44,800 nucleotides of DNA, from assembly GCA_029210175.1 (NCBI GenBank), contig JARGPL010000031.1, positions 1 through 44,800 of the forward strand, given 5' to 3'. The translations under genes and the position numbers were made by a program. The notes below the pieces were generated by a model. That model ran no database searches, was not told the DNA's origin, and worked only from the letters and a program-made list of their open reading frames with translations. Positions 25,121-34,028 of this stretch are shown piece after piece (positions within the stretch are counted from its first letter, which is position 1; each line of letters opens with the position of its first letter). This DNA comes from Minwuia sp. Its GTDB lineage: Bacteria; Pseudomonadota; Alphaproteobacteria; Minwuiales; Minwuiaceae.

Positions 25121-25975
25121 CTAGCGTTTGAAATACTCAGGCCGTCCCGCGCCCCAGTGGTCGCCCCACATCTGTTGTCCGCCGTCGATGTTCAGGGTCT
25201 CGCCGGTGATGAACTTGCCCGTGCCGCCACCCATGTAGACAGCGCCCTCCGCCACATCCCACAGATCGCCGACCCGGCGCATGGGGTTGGAGCCATAGAA
25301 GCTTTCCCGCCCCTCGTCGGTGTAGTTCTCGAAGCCGCTGCTGGCGATGGTGCCAATGCCGAGACAATTGATCCGGATGTTCAGCGGTGCCCATTCGACG
25401 GCAACCGACTTCGACAGGGTGATGACCCCCGACCGCGCGGCCGCCGTGTGTGCCATCTGCGGAATGCCACGGGTGACGCTGGCGGTGATGTTGACGATGC
25501 TGCCGGGCGTGCCGGTTTCCTTCCAGCGCTTCGCCGCTGCCTGCATCATGTACCAGGTGCCGTTCAGGTTGGTATCGATGACGGCGTTCCAGCCCTTCAC
25601 GGAAAAATCGATGGCGTCCTGCGCGAACTGACCGCCCGCATTGTTGATCTGCAGGTCCAGCCCGCCGAAACGGTCGAACGCCGCGCCGACCATTGCATCC
25701 ACGGCTTCGGGATCGCGGATCGTCAGGGCGGCGGTTTCCACCTGCCGGCCCAGGCCCTGGATCAGTTCTGCCGTACGATCCAGCTTTTCCTGCTTGCGCC
25801 CGCAGATGAACAGATTGGCCCCCAGGCGGGCAAAGACCACGGCCATCGCCTTGCCGAAGCCGCTGCCTGCGCCGGATACCAGCACCGTGCGGCCATCGAA
25901 CAGGCCGTCGCGGAAAGCCAGTGGTGTGTCGATCAGTTCCTGTTCGCTGAATCCGAACCGGCTTTCGTGTGCCAT
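25121..25975 (-). CDS. SDR-family oxidoreductase, enoyl-CoA reductase-like
   Basis: 284 residues. The Rossmann motif VSGAGSGFGKAMA (about 35-47) and NNAGG are clear. The catalytic YxxxK of classical SDRs is absent; the equivalent segment reads MAHTAAARSGVITLSKS. This wording, and IRINCLGIGTIASSG downstream, resemble the peroxisomal trans-2-enoyl-CoA / 2,4-dienoyl-CoA reductase branch, which suggests a role in unsaturated fatty acid metabolism (inferred). The ATG at 25975 follows GGGGAGG five bases away; earlier in-frame codons lack a ribosome site. The asparaginase gene ends 28 nt upstream. Confidence 0.88.
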   Translation of the reverse strand: MAHESRFGFSEQELIDTPLAFRDGLFDGRTVLVSGAGSGFGKAMAVVFARLGANLFICGRKQEKLDRTAELIQGLGRQVETAALTIRDPEAVDAMVGAAFDRFGGLDLQINNAGGQFAQDAIDFSVKGWNAVIDTNLNGTWYMMQAAAKRWKETGTPGSIVNITASVTRGIPQMAHTAAARSGVITLSKSVAVEWAPLNIRINCLGIGTIASSGFENYTDEGRESFYGSNPMRRVGDLWDVAEGAVYMGGGTGKFITGETLNIDGGQQMWGDHWGAGRPEYFKR

Positions 25976-26003
25976 ATCAACCTCCCCAGGTCTGTTGCGT
26001 CGA

Positions 26004-27017
26004 TCAGTATTCCCGTACATCCACGATCTGGCCAGTGACTTGGCCGTCCCAATTGCGGATTGGCGGGCGGCAATGTTCCGTCATGGCGCTGCGGATTGCC
26101 CCGTCGAGGAGCCCCAGCGTTTCAAGTACCGACCACAGCGCGGCAGCCGCGGCGCGTGATGCGCCGTCTTCGGTCTTCAGCGCCAGCCCCATGTGCTGCT
26201 CCGGCAGGTAGGCGACATAGACACCTTCGGCACCGGTCTTGGAAAGGATGCGCCCGTCCGATGCGCGGATCATGTCGGTATCGACCCGGTCAGTGCCGCC
26301 GATCATCTCGGGGTGCGCAATCATCGCCTGGCGCAGCGTCCTGCAGGCATCGGCCCGGACGGTGCCAAGGCGATCGGTCCCGGCCTCCGCGACCCTGGCA
26401 GCGGCGGTTGCAACGGCCAGCAGCGGCAGGCTCGGGTTGGGCGCGGAACAGCCGTCGATGCCGAACGGCGCATTGCCCAGGTCGACGCCTGCCATGTCGC
26501 CCATGGCGGCAAAGATGCGCTGTTGCACGGGGTGGCGGCGGTCCTGATAGCCGTGCAGGGCGTCGCCCAGATGCAGCGCCGTGGTCAGCATGCCGCTGTG
26601 CTTGCCGGAACAATTGTTGTGGCGACGGACAGGTTCCTCCGCCGCCCGGACAAGATCGTTCTGATCGCTCAGCCGTCGCGGCCATTGTGGTCCGCAGGCC
26701 AGTGCCGCCTCCGTCAGGCCGATCCGGTCGAGCCAGGTGGTGACAGCCGCAGTGTGAAACCGTTCGCCTTCGTGGGAAGCGCAGGACAGCGCCAGTTCTG
26801 CCGACGACAGGCCATGGGCGGCGGCGGCACCGCTTTCCACCAACGGCAGGGCCTGCAGCGCCTTGATGGCCGAACGGGGGAAGATCATGCGATCCTGCTC
26901 ACCGAACACATGGGTCGCGATGCCGTCAGGGCCGGCGACAACGGCGTGCACACGATGCACGCTTTCCACCAGGCCACCCCTCGTGGTGACGATCTCGATC
27001 GGCTGGTCGGCTGGCAT
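26004..27017 (-). CDS. L-asparaginase, zinc-containing class 3 (Rhizobium AnsA/ReAV type)
   Basis: 337 residues. The enzyme hydrolyses asparagine to aspartate and ammonia. It is unlike E. coli asparaginases; it carries the two Ser-Lys pairs of the ReAV group as S49/K52 in FPRSAIKALQ and S81 in CASHEGE with K260 in ILSKTGAEG, and the zinc-binding residues C136 and K139 (NNCSGKHSGM) and C190 (DGCSAPNP). All except K260 are offset by exactly one from the R. etli enzyme numbering as I recall it. No signal peptide, so cytoplasmic. It lies in a tandem with the PAS protein (16 nt upstream) and the SDR (28 nt downstream). Confidence 0.92.
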   Translation of the reverse strand: MPADQPIEIVTTRGGLVESVHRVHAVVAGPDGIATHVFGEQDRMIFPRSAIKALQALPLVESGAAAAHGLSSAELALSCASHEGERFHTAAVTTWLDRIGLTEAALACGPQWPRRLSDQNDLVRAAEEPVRRHNNCSGKHSGMLTTALHLGDALHGYQDRRHPVQQRIFAAMGDMAGVDLGNAPFGIDGCSAPNPSLPLLAVATAAARVAEAGTDRLGTVRADACRTLRQAMIAHPEMIGGTDRVDTDMIRASDGRILSKTGAEGVYVAYLPEQHMGLALKTEDGASRAAAAALWSVLETLGLLDGAIRSAMTEHCRPPIRNWDGQVTGQIVDVREY

Positions 27018-27033
27018 GTGGTCTGTCCCTGGT

Positions 27034-27495
27034 TCAGCTCAGTTCGATGAAATGCAGGCACGACAACAGCTTGTCCGGCACCTGCCCGTCATTCGAGAAT
27101 GGCAGGATCAGCCGCTCCATGCGATAGGCGACATTGCGCACGTTGTGAAAATCACGCTGCCCGAGCACCGGGCGGCCTTCACGGGCGCAGGTGCCGTAAT
27201 CCTCCAGAACCCGGTCGGTTCCTGATCCGAAGTCGATCTCGTCCAGATGGCGACCGGTGTAGTCTGCGCCATAGATGGTCGCGACCCGGGTGCCGAGCAG
27301 GCGCACCAGCAATCGTCCCGTGTCCGGGTGGATATCCAGCAGGATCAGGTTGGGCAGCAGCCGCGGCACCGTGGTGGGGTCGAAGGCGGACCGGGGTGGC
27401 ATCTGCCGTGCGCCGCGCATTTCCAGACAATAACGATACAGCTGCTTCAGCTGGCCATTCTGGATCGGCAGCCCGTCCACTGTTTCCTCGGCCAT
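27034..27495 (-). CDS. PAS-domain (PAS_5-like) protein
   Basis: 153 residues, a single small domain with no output domain. The pattern L-x2-Y-x-Y-C-L-E-M-R-G near the start, then PRLLPNLILLDIHPDTGRLLVRLLGTRVA and YTGRHLDEIDFG, matches the PAS_5 family found mainly in alphaproteobacteria, where the protein's function is unknown. No membrane segment or signal peptide. It is 16 nt upstream of the asparaginase gene on the same strand, which may mean joint expression only. Confidence 0.8.
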   Translation of the reverse strand: MAEETVDGLPIQNGQLKQLYRYCLEMRGARQMPPRSAFDPTTVPRLLPNLILLDIHPDTGRLLVRLLGTRVATIYGADYTGRHLDEIDFGSGTDRVLEDYGTCAREGRPVLGQRDFHNVRNVAYRMERLILPFSNDGQVPDKLLSCLHFIELS

Positions 27496-27628
27496 TTGCT
27501 TGACACCTTACGGCTTTCCCAATCGTCGTATCATGCGCCGGGGCCTGTGTCGAACGCGCCGCCGCCCGACGCCGGAACCGGGTTGGGTGCGGGCATCAGG
27601 CGGCGGGGGACGTTATCGTCCGCAAACC

Positions 27629-28285
27629 TCAGAACTTGTTGAAGTTCCGCACGTGGTCAGGGACCTCGACCCCATCAAGCACACGACCGTCGTCATAGGG
27701 TTCGTCCATCACGGTCCGCAGCGGAATGACACCGGCCCAGATCGGCAGTTCATAGTCTTCGTCATCGTCCACCGGGCCACCGTTGCGGACCTTGGCCGAT
27801 GCTTCACTGATCGGCAGGGACAGAACGGTGGTTGCCTTCAGTTCCTGCGCATTGTTGGGGCGCAGCGTGGCGACACGACCGGGGAACAGGCCTTCGACGA
27901 AGTTGTTCACCAGCGTGTTCTTCTCGTCAGTGTCGGTCACGATCTCGGCCTTGCCCAGGATCATCACGGAACGGTAGTTGACCGAATGATGGAACCCGGA
28001 TCGCGCCAGCACATAGCCATCCAGGCAGGACACGGTCAGGCAGATGTCCGTCCCGGTGGCTGCCCGCAGCGCCTGGCTGGCGGCGGACCCGTGGAAGTAT
28101 ACCCGGTCCCCTTCGCGCCATTGGAACGTCGGCGTGACAAAGGGATGCCCGTCGCGCAGATAGCCGATATGGCAAAGCGGCTGGGCGTCGAGGATGGCGT
28201 CGATCCCCTCCCGATCATAGACAGCGCGCTGGTTGACGCGCTTCACACGGGTGCGTTCGGTGGGGGCCTTGGTTTCACGTGCCAT
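27629..28285 (-). CDS. Pyridoxamine 5'-phosphate oxidase-family flavin-binding protein
   Basis: 218 residues with an FMN-binding split barrel: CHIGYLRDGHPFVTPTFQWREGDRVYFHGS (about 42-72) and GFHHSVNYRSVMILGKAEIV are typical of the NimA/PNPOx-like group. A function in pyridoxal metabolism is not certain; such proteins also reduce nitroimidazoles or act as general flavoproteins. The ATG at 28285 begins MARETKAPTERT; an earlier in-frame codon at 28372 lies inside the regulator's operator region. It is divergent from a MocR regulator, which is the classical place for a target gene. Confidence 0.88.
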   Translation of the reverse strand: MARETKAPTERTRVKRVNQRAVYDREGIDAILDAQPLCHIGYLRDGHPFVTPTFQWREGDRVYFHGSAASQALRAATGTDICLTVSCLDGYVLARSGFHHSVNYRSVMILGKAEIVTDTDEKNTLVNNFVEGLFPGRVATLRPNNAQELKATTVLSLPISEASAKVRNGGPVDDDEDYELPIWAGVIPLRTVMDEPYDDGRVLDGVEVPDHVRNFNKF

Positions 28286-28340
28286 CGGGTTTTCTCCATC
28301 ATCAGGTTTCGTGCCGTTCGTGATGCTGGATAGAGGGAAA

Positions 28341-28375
28341 TTGGCATGGTAGAAAGTGCCAATTATGCACAATTG
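28341..28375. promoter_or_regulatory. Inverted repeats between flavin gene and MocR gene
   Basis: TTGGCA (28341-28346) and TGCCAA (28357-28362) form a perfect repeat with a 10-nt spacer. CAATT (28360-28364) and AATTG (28371-28375) make a second, overlapping one. GCCAATT also recurs at about 28382-28388. The site lies 14-49 nt before the MocR start and is a likely operator for both divergent genes. Confidence 0.55.
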
Positions 28376-28389
28376 AAGCAGGCCAATTC

Positions 28390-29862
28390 ATGCCTTCGAT
28401 CCTGCCGTCTGCCATGCTCACCGTTGCCGTCGACCGCACCCTGGCGCGACCGGCCTTCATGCAGCTCTACGATCAGGTGCGCGACCTGATCCTGCGCGGA
28501 CGGCTGGGGGCGGGAAACCGCCTGCCCTCCAGCCGTGATCTGGCGGGGGAGCTTGGGGTTTCCCGTACGACGGTGGTCGCGGCCTATGATCAGCTGCAGA
28601 GTGAGGGGTATCTGGAACAGCGGCGCGGTTCCGGCGCGTTCGTCGCCGATATCGTGCCCGATCTGCTGACCAGTGCGGCGACAGTTGCGGCGGACCCGCC
28701 CGTCCCGTTCCCGCGACAGCCGATGCCGGCACGCCCGGGACCGCTGACCCACATGGTGCCGGACCTGGACGCCATCACCCGGCGTGAATGGGGGCGGTTG
28801 CTGCAACGCGGGTTCCAGAACCTGGACCCGGTGCATCTGGAGCGGGGCGACCTGTTCGGCCTGCCGGACCTGCGCCGGGCCATCGCGGCGCACCTGAAGG
28901 CCTGGCGCGGGCTGGATGTCACGCCGGATCGGATTGTCGTCACCGCCAGTTCGGCGGAATCGCTGCGACTTGTCCTGGCCGCCCTGTTGCCTGACACGGC
29001 AACCGTGGCGATGGAGGATCCGGGCTATCAGGACATGCGTGCTGTCCTGGTGGAGGCTGGCATGGACGCCGCCCACGTTGCGGTGGATGGGGAGGGGCTG
29101 CGCACCGATCTGCTGCCCGTCGATCCGGCGGTGCGCGGCGTCATTGTCACCCCGTCGCGGCAATTCCCGCTCGGTGTGTCGATGACCCTGGCGCGTCGTC
29201 TCACCCTGCTGCAGTGGGCCAGCGCGGGGGATCGCTTTGTCATCGAGGATGATTTCGACAGCGAATACCGCTATCGCGGCAGCCCGCTGGAGGCGCTGGC
29301 CAATCTGGATCGGGACGGGCGGGTGGTCTACCTCGGCAGTTTTTCCAAGGTGCTCTTCCGGTCGCTCCGCATCAGTTACCTGGTGGTGCCCGCATCGACC
29401 GTGACCCTGTTCCGGCAAACCCTGCAGTTCCGCTCCCCCACCGCGTCGATCGTGCCGCAACCGGCGCTGGCGAGTTTCATCGATACCGGCGGCTTTGCCA
29501 CGCATCTGCGCCGGATGCGGCGGCTCTATGGCCAGCGGTTCCAGACCCTGCGGGTGGCGATGCAGCCGCTGGCCGATCTGCTGACCTTGCAGGATGTCGA
29601 CAGCGGCATGCACGCGGTGGCCTGGGCGACGCCCGGTCTGCTGGCGCGGATGGACGACGTCACCGCTGCGGCGCTGGTGGCGGATGCCGGGGTCACGGTG
29701 CGGGCACTCAGCCCCTTCTATGTCGCGGCCCCGCCATCACAGGGGCTGATCCTCGGCTTTGCCGGTTTCAGCGATGCGCAGATCCAGGATGCGGTGGCGC
29801 GTCTGGAACAGGCCCTGCGGCACGATCGAGGGCATTTCGCGACGCCCCCGTTTGCGCTATGA
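28390..29862 (+). CDS. MocR/PdxR-family transcriptional regulator
   Basis: 490 residues, a GntR winged helix fused to an aminotransferase-like domain. The helix-turn-helix (GNRLPSSRDLAGELGVSRTT, about 40-60) is followed, from about 130, by a fold-type I PLP domain with DDFDSEYRYRG and the PLP lysine in LGSFSKVLFRSLR. Such regulators sense PLP or an amine and usually control a divergent gene. The ATG at 28390 has no Shine-Dalgarno; a second in-frame ATG at 28414 is possible. The target is likely the divergent flavin protein. Confidence 0.92.
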   Translation: MPSILPSAMLTVAVDRTLARPAFMQLYDQVRDLILRGRLGAGNRLPSSRDLAGELGVSRTTVVAAYDQLQSEGYLEQRRGSGAFVADIVPDLLTSAATVAADPPVPFPRQPMPARPGPLTHMVPDLDAITRREWGRLLQRGFQNLDPVHLERGDLFGLPDLRRAIAAHLKAWRGLDVTPDRIVVTASSAESLRLVLAALLPDTATVAMEDPGYQDMRAVLVEAGMDAAHVAVDGEGLRTDLLPVDPAVRGVIVTPSRQFPLGVSMTLARRLTLLQWASAGDRFVIEDDFDSEYRYRGSPLEALANLDRDGRVVYLGSFSKVLFRSLRISYLVVPASTVTLFRQTLQFRSPTASIVPQPALASFIDTGGFATHLRRMRRLYGQRFQTLRVAMQPLADLLTLQDVDSGMHAVAWATPGLLARMDDVTAAALVADAGVTVRALSPFYVAAPPSQGLILGFAGFSDAQIQDAVARLEQALRHDRGHFATPPFAL

Positions 29863-29923
29863 CTGACTGCTGTATTCAAGTGGCTGCTGCCAGAAGTCTG
29901 ATGGTCGGGGAGGGTCGTTCAAG

Positions 29924-31126
29924 ATGGATCTGTCATTCAACGCCGAGGAAATCGCGTTCCGTGAAGAGGTGCGCACGTTCCTGCGCGAGAAGGTGCCGGG
30001 CGACATTCGCGAACGGGCGCGCATCGGCTGGTCGTACCTGCCGAAGGACGATTACCTGCGCTGGCAGAAGATCCTGTTCGACCGGGGCTGGATTGCACCG
30101 AACTGGCCGGTGGAATATGGCGGGCCGGGCTGGAACGCCGCACAGCGCTTCATCTTTGATGAGGAATGTGCCCGCGCCGATTGCCCGCGCATCATCCCCT
30201 TCGGTGTCACCATGGTGGGGCCGGTGATCTACACGTTCGGCACGTCGGAGCAGAAGGAACGGTTCCTGCCCCGCATCCTGTCGACCGAGGACTGGTGGTG
30301 TCAGGGCTATTCGGAGCGCGGTGCCGGGTCCGACCTGGCGCAGGTGGCGACCAAGGCCCGGCGCGACGGCGACCACTATGTGGTCAACGGCCACAAGATC
30401 TGGACCTCCGGCGCGCATCGGGCCAACTGGATGTTCACGCTGGTTCGCACCGACCCGGATTCACCCAAGCCACAGCAGGGAATTTCCTTCCTGCTGATCG
30501 ACATGAAGACACCGGGGGTCACCGTGAAACCCATCGTGTCCATGGACGGATACCACTATCTGAACGAGGTGTTTCTGGATGAAGTGCGGGTGCCGGTGGA
30601 TTGCCTGATCGGGGAAGAGGGCAAGGGCTGGACCTGCGCCAAGTTCCTGCTGGGCAATGAACGGACGGGCATCGCCGGCATCGGCCGGTCCAAGGGCCGG
30701 CTGGTGCAGCTGAAGGAAATGGCAGGCGCGGAAGCCGATGGTGGCGGCCGCCTGATCGAGGACCCGGCCTTCGCCCGCAAGGTTGCGGAGATCGAGGCCG
30801 AATTGTCCGCGCTGGAAGTCACCAATCTGCGTAATCTGGCCGAAGCCGCCGCAGGCCGCCCGCCGGGTGCCGAATCTTCCATGCTGAAGATCCGCGGCAC
30901 CGAGATCGAGCAGTCGATCAACGAGACCATGGTGGAAGCCATCGGCTATTACGCGGCGCCCTATGTGCATACGGCGCTGAACTGGCAGGGCAATGTCGCC
31001 CCGGTCGGCCCCGGCCACGCCAATGGCATCATGCCCGAACACCTGCTGAAACGCGCCTCGACGATCTATGGCGGCACCAATGAAGTGCAGAAGAACGTCA
31101 TCGCCAAGGCGGTGCTGGGGCTTTGA
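29924..31126 (+). CDS. Acyl-CoA dehydrogenase
   Basis: 400 residues. It oxidises acyl-CoA to enoyl-CoA with FAD. The N-terminal helical domain (MDLSFNAEEIAFREEVRTFL), the beta-domain with CQGYSERGAGSDLAQVATKA and GHKIWTSGAHRANW, and the C-terminal IYGGTNEVQKNVIA are all family-typical. The substrate chain is not predictable; similar proteins act on branched or steroid-derived acyl-CoAs. A weak GGGTCG lies before ATG 29924. The downstream TPR gene starts 17 nt after its stop. Confidence 0.93.
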   Translation: MDLSFNAEEIAFREEVRTFLREKVPGDIRERARIGWSYLPKDDYLRWQKILFDRGWIAPNWPVEYGGPGWNAAQRFIFDEECARADCPRIIPFGVTMVGPVIYTFGTSEQKERFLPRILSTEDWWCQGYSERGAGSDLAQVATKARRDGDHYVVNGHKIWTSGAHRANWMFTLVRTDPDSPKPQQGISFLLIDMKTPGVTVKPIVSMDGYHYLNEVFLDEVRVPVDCLIGEEGKGWTCAKFLLGNERTGIAGIGRSKGRLVQLKEMAGAEADGGGRLIEDPAFARKVAEIEAELSALEVTNLRNLAEAAAGRPPGAESSMLKIRGTEIEQSINETMVEAIGYYAAPYVHTALNWQGNVAPVGPGHANGIMPEHLLKRASTIYGGTNEVQKNVIAKAVLGL

Positions 31127-31143
31127 GGGCACGCCTGGATCGC

Positions 31144-31884
31144 ATGATCAGGGTGCTGGGCCTGGCGTTCTGCGTGGCGATGTTCGCGGCCGTGGCTGCC
31201 CCGGTGCAGGCTGACGCGCTGCGCGATCTCTGTCTGTCACAGGGTCATCCGGAATTTGCGTTCGGTGATGCCCGTCTGCCGGAAAGTGCGCGACCCCTGT
31301 TTGGCTGTGCGGCGCGCACAGGTGCGCGTGGCGATGCGGATGAACAGTTCATCGAAGGCCTGGCCGACAGCGCGCCGGACAATTTCTCCAGGGCGGGGGC
31401 GTTGGTCCGGCTGGGCTGGAAGTGGATCGGCCAGCGCCAGCCCGGGTCAGCCATCAACCGTTTCAACCTTGCCTGGCGGTTTGCGCCCGATGACGGCGAC
31501 GTCTATCACGGCATCGCCGTGACCATGAGCGAGCTGGGCCAGCCGACGGAGGTCATCGATTACTGGTTCGCGCAGGCGGTAAGCAAGACTCAGGGTCGCC
31601 CGGGCCGTTTCGCCGACTATGGCCGCTACATGGTGGCCAACCGCCGCCATGAGGAAGCCCGCCCCGTGCTGATCCGGGCGCTGGAACTGGAACCCGGCAA
31701 TGCCTGGGCGATGATGTATCTGGCGGACGTGCATTTCTGGCTGGAGGAACGCAAGCAGGGCTGCGCCATGATCCTGCGGATCCTCGAATCCAGCCCGCCG
31801 CAGGGCTTCCCGAAGGTGGAGTTCGACAAGCTGATGGATCACTGGCGCAACCGTGCCGCGGTTGCCAGCTGCCCGATGCAATAG
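31144..31884 (+). CDS. Exported tetratricopeptide-like protein
   Basis: 246 residues with a signal peptide (MIRVLGLAFCVAMFAAVAAPVQADA) and alpha-helical repeats of TPR type in the mature part, for example SRAGALVRLGWKWIGQRQPG, SAINRFNLAWRFAPDDGDVY and ARPVLIRALELEPGNAWAMM. Four cysteines (DLCLS, FGCAAR, GCAM, SCPM) may form disulfides in the periplasm. A TTG at 31123 overlapping the dehydrogenase stop would add seven residues and spoil the signal peptide. The function is not known. Confidence 0.8.
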   Translation: MIRVLGLAFCVAMFAAVAAPVQADALRDLCLSQGHPEFAFGDARLPESARPLFGCAARTGARGDADEQFIEGLADSAPDNFSRAGALVRLGWKWIGQRQPGSAINRFNLAWRFAPDDGDVYHGIAVTMSELGQPTEVIDYWFAQAVSKTQGRPGRFADYGRYMVANRRHEEARPVLIRALELEPGNAWAMMYLADVHFWLEERKQGCAMILRILESSPPQGFPKVEFDKLMDHWRNRAAVASCPMQ

Positions 31885-31934
31885 ACCGGCTCGCGCCCCC
31901 GGACCGCGCCCGACCGCAGCTTCAGACCGCAGCT

Positions 31935-33926
31935 TCAGACCGCTGTCCTGATCTCGTCGTCATCCTCATCGGAACCGGCCTGATCCGGTTCTTCCGGCAC
32001 GCCCTGCGCCGTCAGGTTCGGCAGCCGCACGGTCACGGTCGTGCCCTTACCGGGGGTTGACTGCAGGTCCATCTCGCCCTTCAGCAGGTCAACCAGTTCC
32101 TGCGTCAAGGTCAGGCCGAGACCCGTGCCGCCGTGGTTGCGGGTCAGTGCCTCCGCCACCTGCCCGAAGGGGGCCATGACCATCGTCATGTCTTCGGGCG
32201 CAATGCCGATGCCATTGTCGGTGACGCTGATCACGGTCGGCCAGCCGTCCTCGGCGCTCAGGGCAACCGCCACCGCACCACCGCTGTCGGTGAACTTCAC
32301 GGCATTCGACAGCAGGTTGACAATGATCTGCTGCACCTTGCCTGCGTCGGTATGGATGTTCGCCATCCCTTCCTCCGCGGTCATGCTGAGGGTGATGCGC
32401 TTGCTGACCGCATCCTGGCGGACCAGTGAAAGCGCCAGCCCGGCGGCGTCCTGAAGGTTCAGATCGGTCAGGCGCAGTTCCAGGCGTCCTGTTCCCGCCC
32501 GTGTCACCTCCAGGATATTCTCCACCATGGACAGCATGTGCCTGCCTGCCTGATGGATATCATCCGAATAGGACTGATACTGCGCGACAGCTTCCGGCCT
32601 TGGATCGGAATCCCGCATGACCTCGGAAAAGCCGAGAATGGCATTCAGCGGTGTGCGGAATTCATGGCTCATGTTGGCCAGGAACCGGCCCTTGGCCAGG
32701 TTCGCCGCCTCGGCGCGGGCGGCGGCGACCTGCAGCCGTTTACCGGCGCGGGAAAGGTCGGAAAGCATCTGATTGACTGATCCGGCCATGGCCCGGATCT
32801 CCATCGGCGTTCCTGATGGCAGGCCCCGCACGCGGGCGCTGAACTCGCCGGCACTGACGGACCGTGCGACACCTGCCACCTGCTCGATCGGGCGGGCAAG
32901 GTGGCGGGCGATGATCCAGGAAAGGATGATGGCGACCAGCAGACCCAGCCCGCCGATCAGCAGCGATGCGGTCTGCACGTTTCGGGCATGGGCCGACAGT
33001 TCTGACAGTGGCTGCGGCACCATCACGCCCCAGCCGGTGTGTGGCATGCTGGTGTACCCGGCGATCATCTCCGCATCCATGGCGGGCGAGTAGAAGGTGT
33101 CGACCCCCGTCTTACCCTGGATCATCAGGGAAACGGCGGAAATCGCCGATATGTCCTTCATGTCCCGCTGCCAGTCGGCGTTGGGGTGGGCGAGGACCCG
33201 CCCGTGCTGATCAACGATGGCCGAATGGCCCCGTTCACCGAAGGCGATCGCCTTCTGCACGTCGGCGATATACTCGGTGCCCAGCGTTCCGAGCGCCAGG
33301 CGACCATCCGGCAGCCGCCGGACCAGATAGAGCGCTGGCATTCCGGCATTGTCACCGAGGACGCCGGTAAACCGGGTCCCGGCCTCCACCGCCGGTGCCA
33401 TGGCCTGCAAACTGGTGAAGTCGTGAATGACGGTGCCAACCGGCGCGCCCGGCTGGTTCCCGTCGATACCGGTCTCGACCCGACCGTCCGTGTTGACGAT
33501 GCAGGCGTGGCGGAACCCCATCGCCCCGAGCAGCCTGCCGATGCCTTCGCTTGCCGGGCGAGGCGACTGCATTTCCATCACCGCCAGCTCGAAGGCGGCC
33601 TGCGCGTCATGGCTGTAGCGGTCAAGCGCCTGCGACAGGTTGCGGGCAATCAGCAGGTGCCGTTCGCTGACTTCCGCCAGTTCCTTCTGAAAGGCGGAGT
33701 GCTGTTGCCATGCGGCCAGCAGGCCAACGGGAATCACGGCGATCAGCGTGAAGCCGATGAAGAGCACGGTCCGCAGCCGGGCCCCGCGTGAGGGCGGCTT
33801 CCGGTCTCGTCGCCGTTCATCTCCTGCGTTACGTCGTGACCTCACTTCTTGCAGCGGCTCGCCTGCCACGGCTTTGGCCCCTTTGAGGGGCTTGTCGGCG
33901 GGCAGATCTGTGCCGATGTCTGTCAT
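31935..33926 (-). CDS. Sensor histidine kinase with dCache-like sensor
   Basis: 663 residues. Two transmembrane helices (about 50-72 and 330-352) enclose a periplasmic sensing domain of the dCache type. A HAMP-like segment, HisKA (HEFRTPLNAILGFSEVM, with phospho-His) and HATPase domain (NLLSNAVKFTDSGG, DNGIGIAPEDM, GGTGLGLTL) follow. No response regulator gene is adjacent, so it is an orphan kinase. ATG 33926 is chosen; a TTG at 33944 would add six residues. The first 45 residues are unusually basic and cytoplasmic. An acidic tail (QAGSDEDDDE) follows the ATPase domain. Confidence 0.93.
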   Translation of the reverse strand: MTDIGTDLPADKPLKGAKAVAGEPLQEVRSRRNAGDERRRDRKPPSRGARLRTVLFIGFTLIAVIPVGLLAAWQQHSAFQKELAEVSERHLLIARNLSQALDRYSHDAQAAFELAVMEMQSPRPASEGIGRLLGAMGFRHACIVNTDGRVETGIDGNQPGAPVGTVIHDFTSLQAMAPAVEAGTRFTGVLGDNAGMPALYLVRRLPDGRLALGTLGTEYIADVQKAIAFGERGHSAIVDQHGRVLAHPNADWQRDMKDISAISAVSLMIQGKTGVDTFYSPAMDAEMIAGYTSMPHTGWGVMVPQPLSELSAHARNVQTASLLIGGLGLLVAIILSWIIARHLARPIEQVAGVARSVSAGEFSARVRGLPSGTPMEIRAMAGSVNQMLSDLSRAGKRLQVAAARAEAANLAKGRFLANMSHEFRTPLNAILGFSEVMRDSDPRPEAVAQYQSYSDDIHQAGRHMLSMVENILEVTRAGTGRLELRLTDLNLQDAAGLALSLVRQDAVSKRITLSMTAEEGMANIHTDAGKVQQIIVNLLSNAVKFTDSGGAVAVALSAEDGWPTVISVTDNGIGIAPEDMTMVMAPFGQVAEALTRNHGGTGLGLTLTQELVDLLKGEMDLQSTPGKGTTVTVRLPNLTAQGVPEEPDQAGSDEDDDEIRTAV

Positions 33927-34028
33927 TGTAACCACGTTGCCCAAGGGTTCTGCTGGCGCACCATCATTACATGCTTCCGGCGGGAATGCCCGTTCGACCG
34001 TTATGGAAAAGAGTGATGCGGGTCAGAT

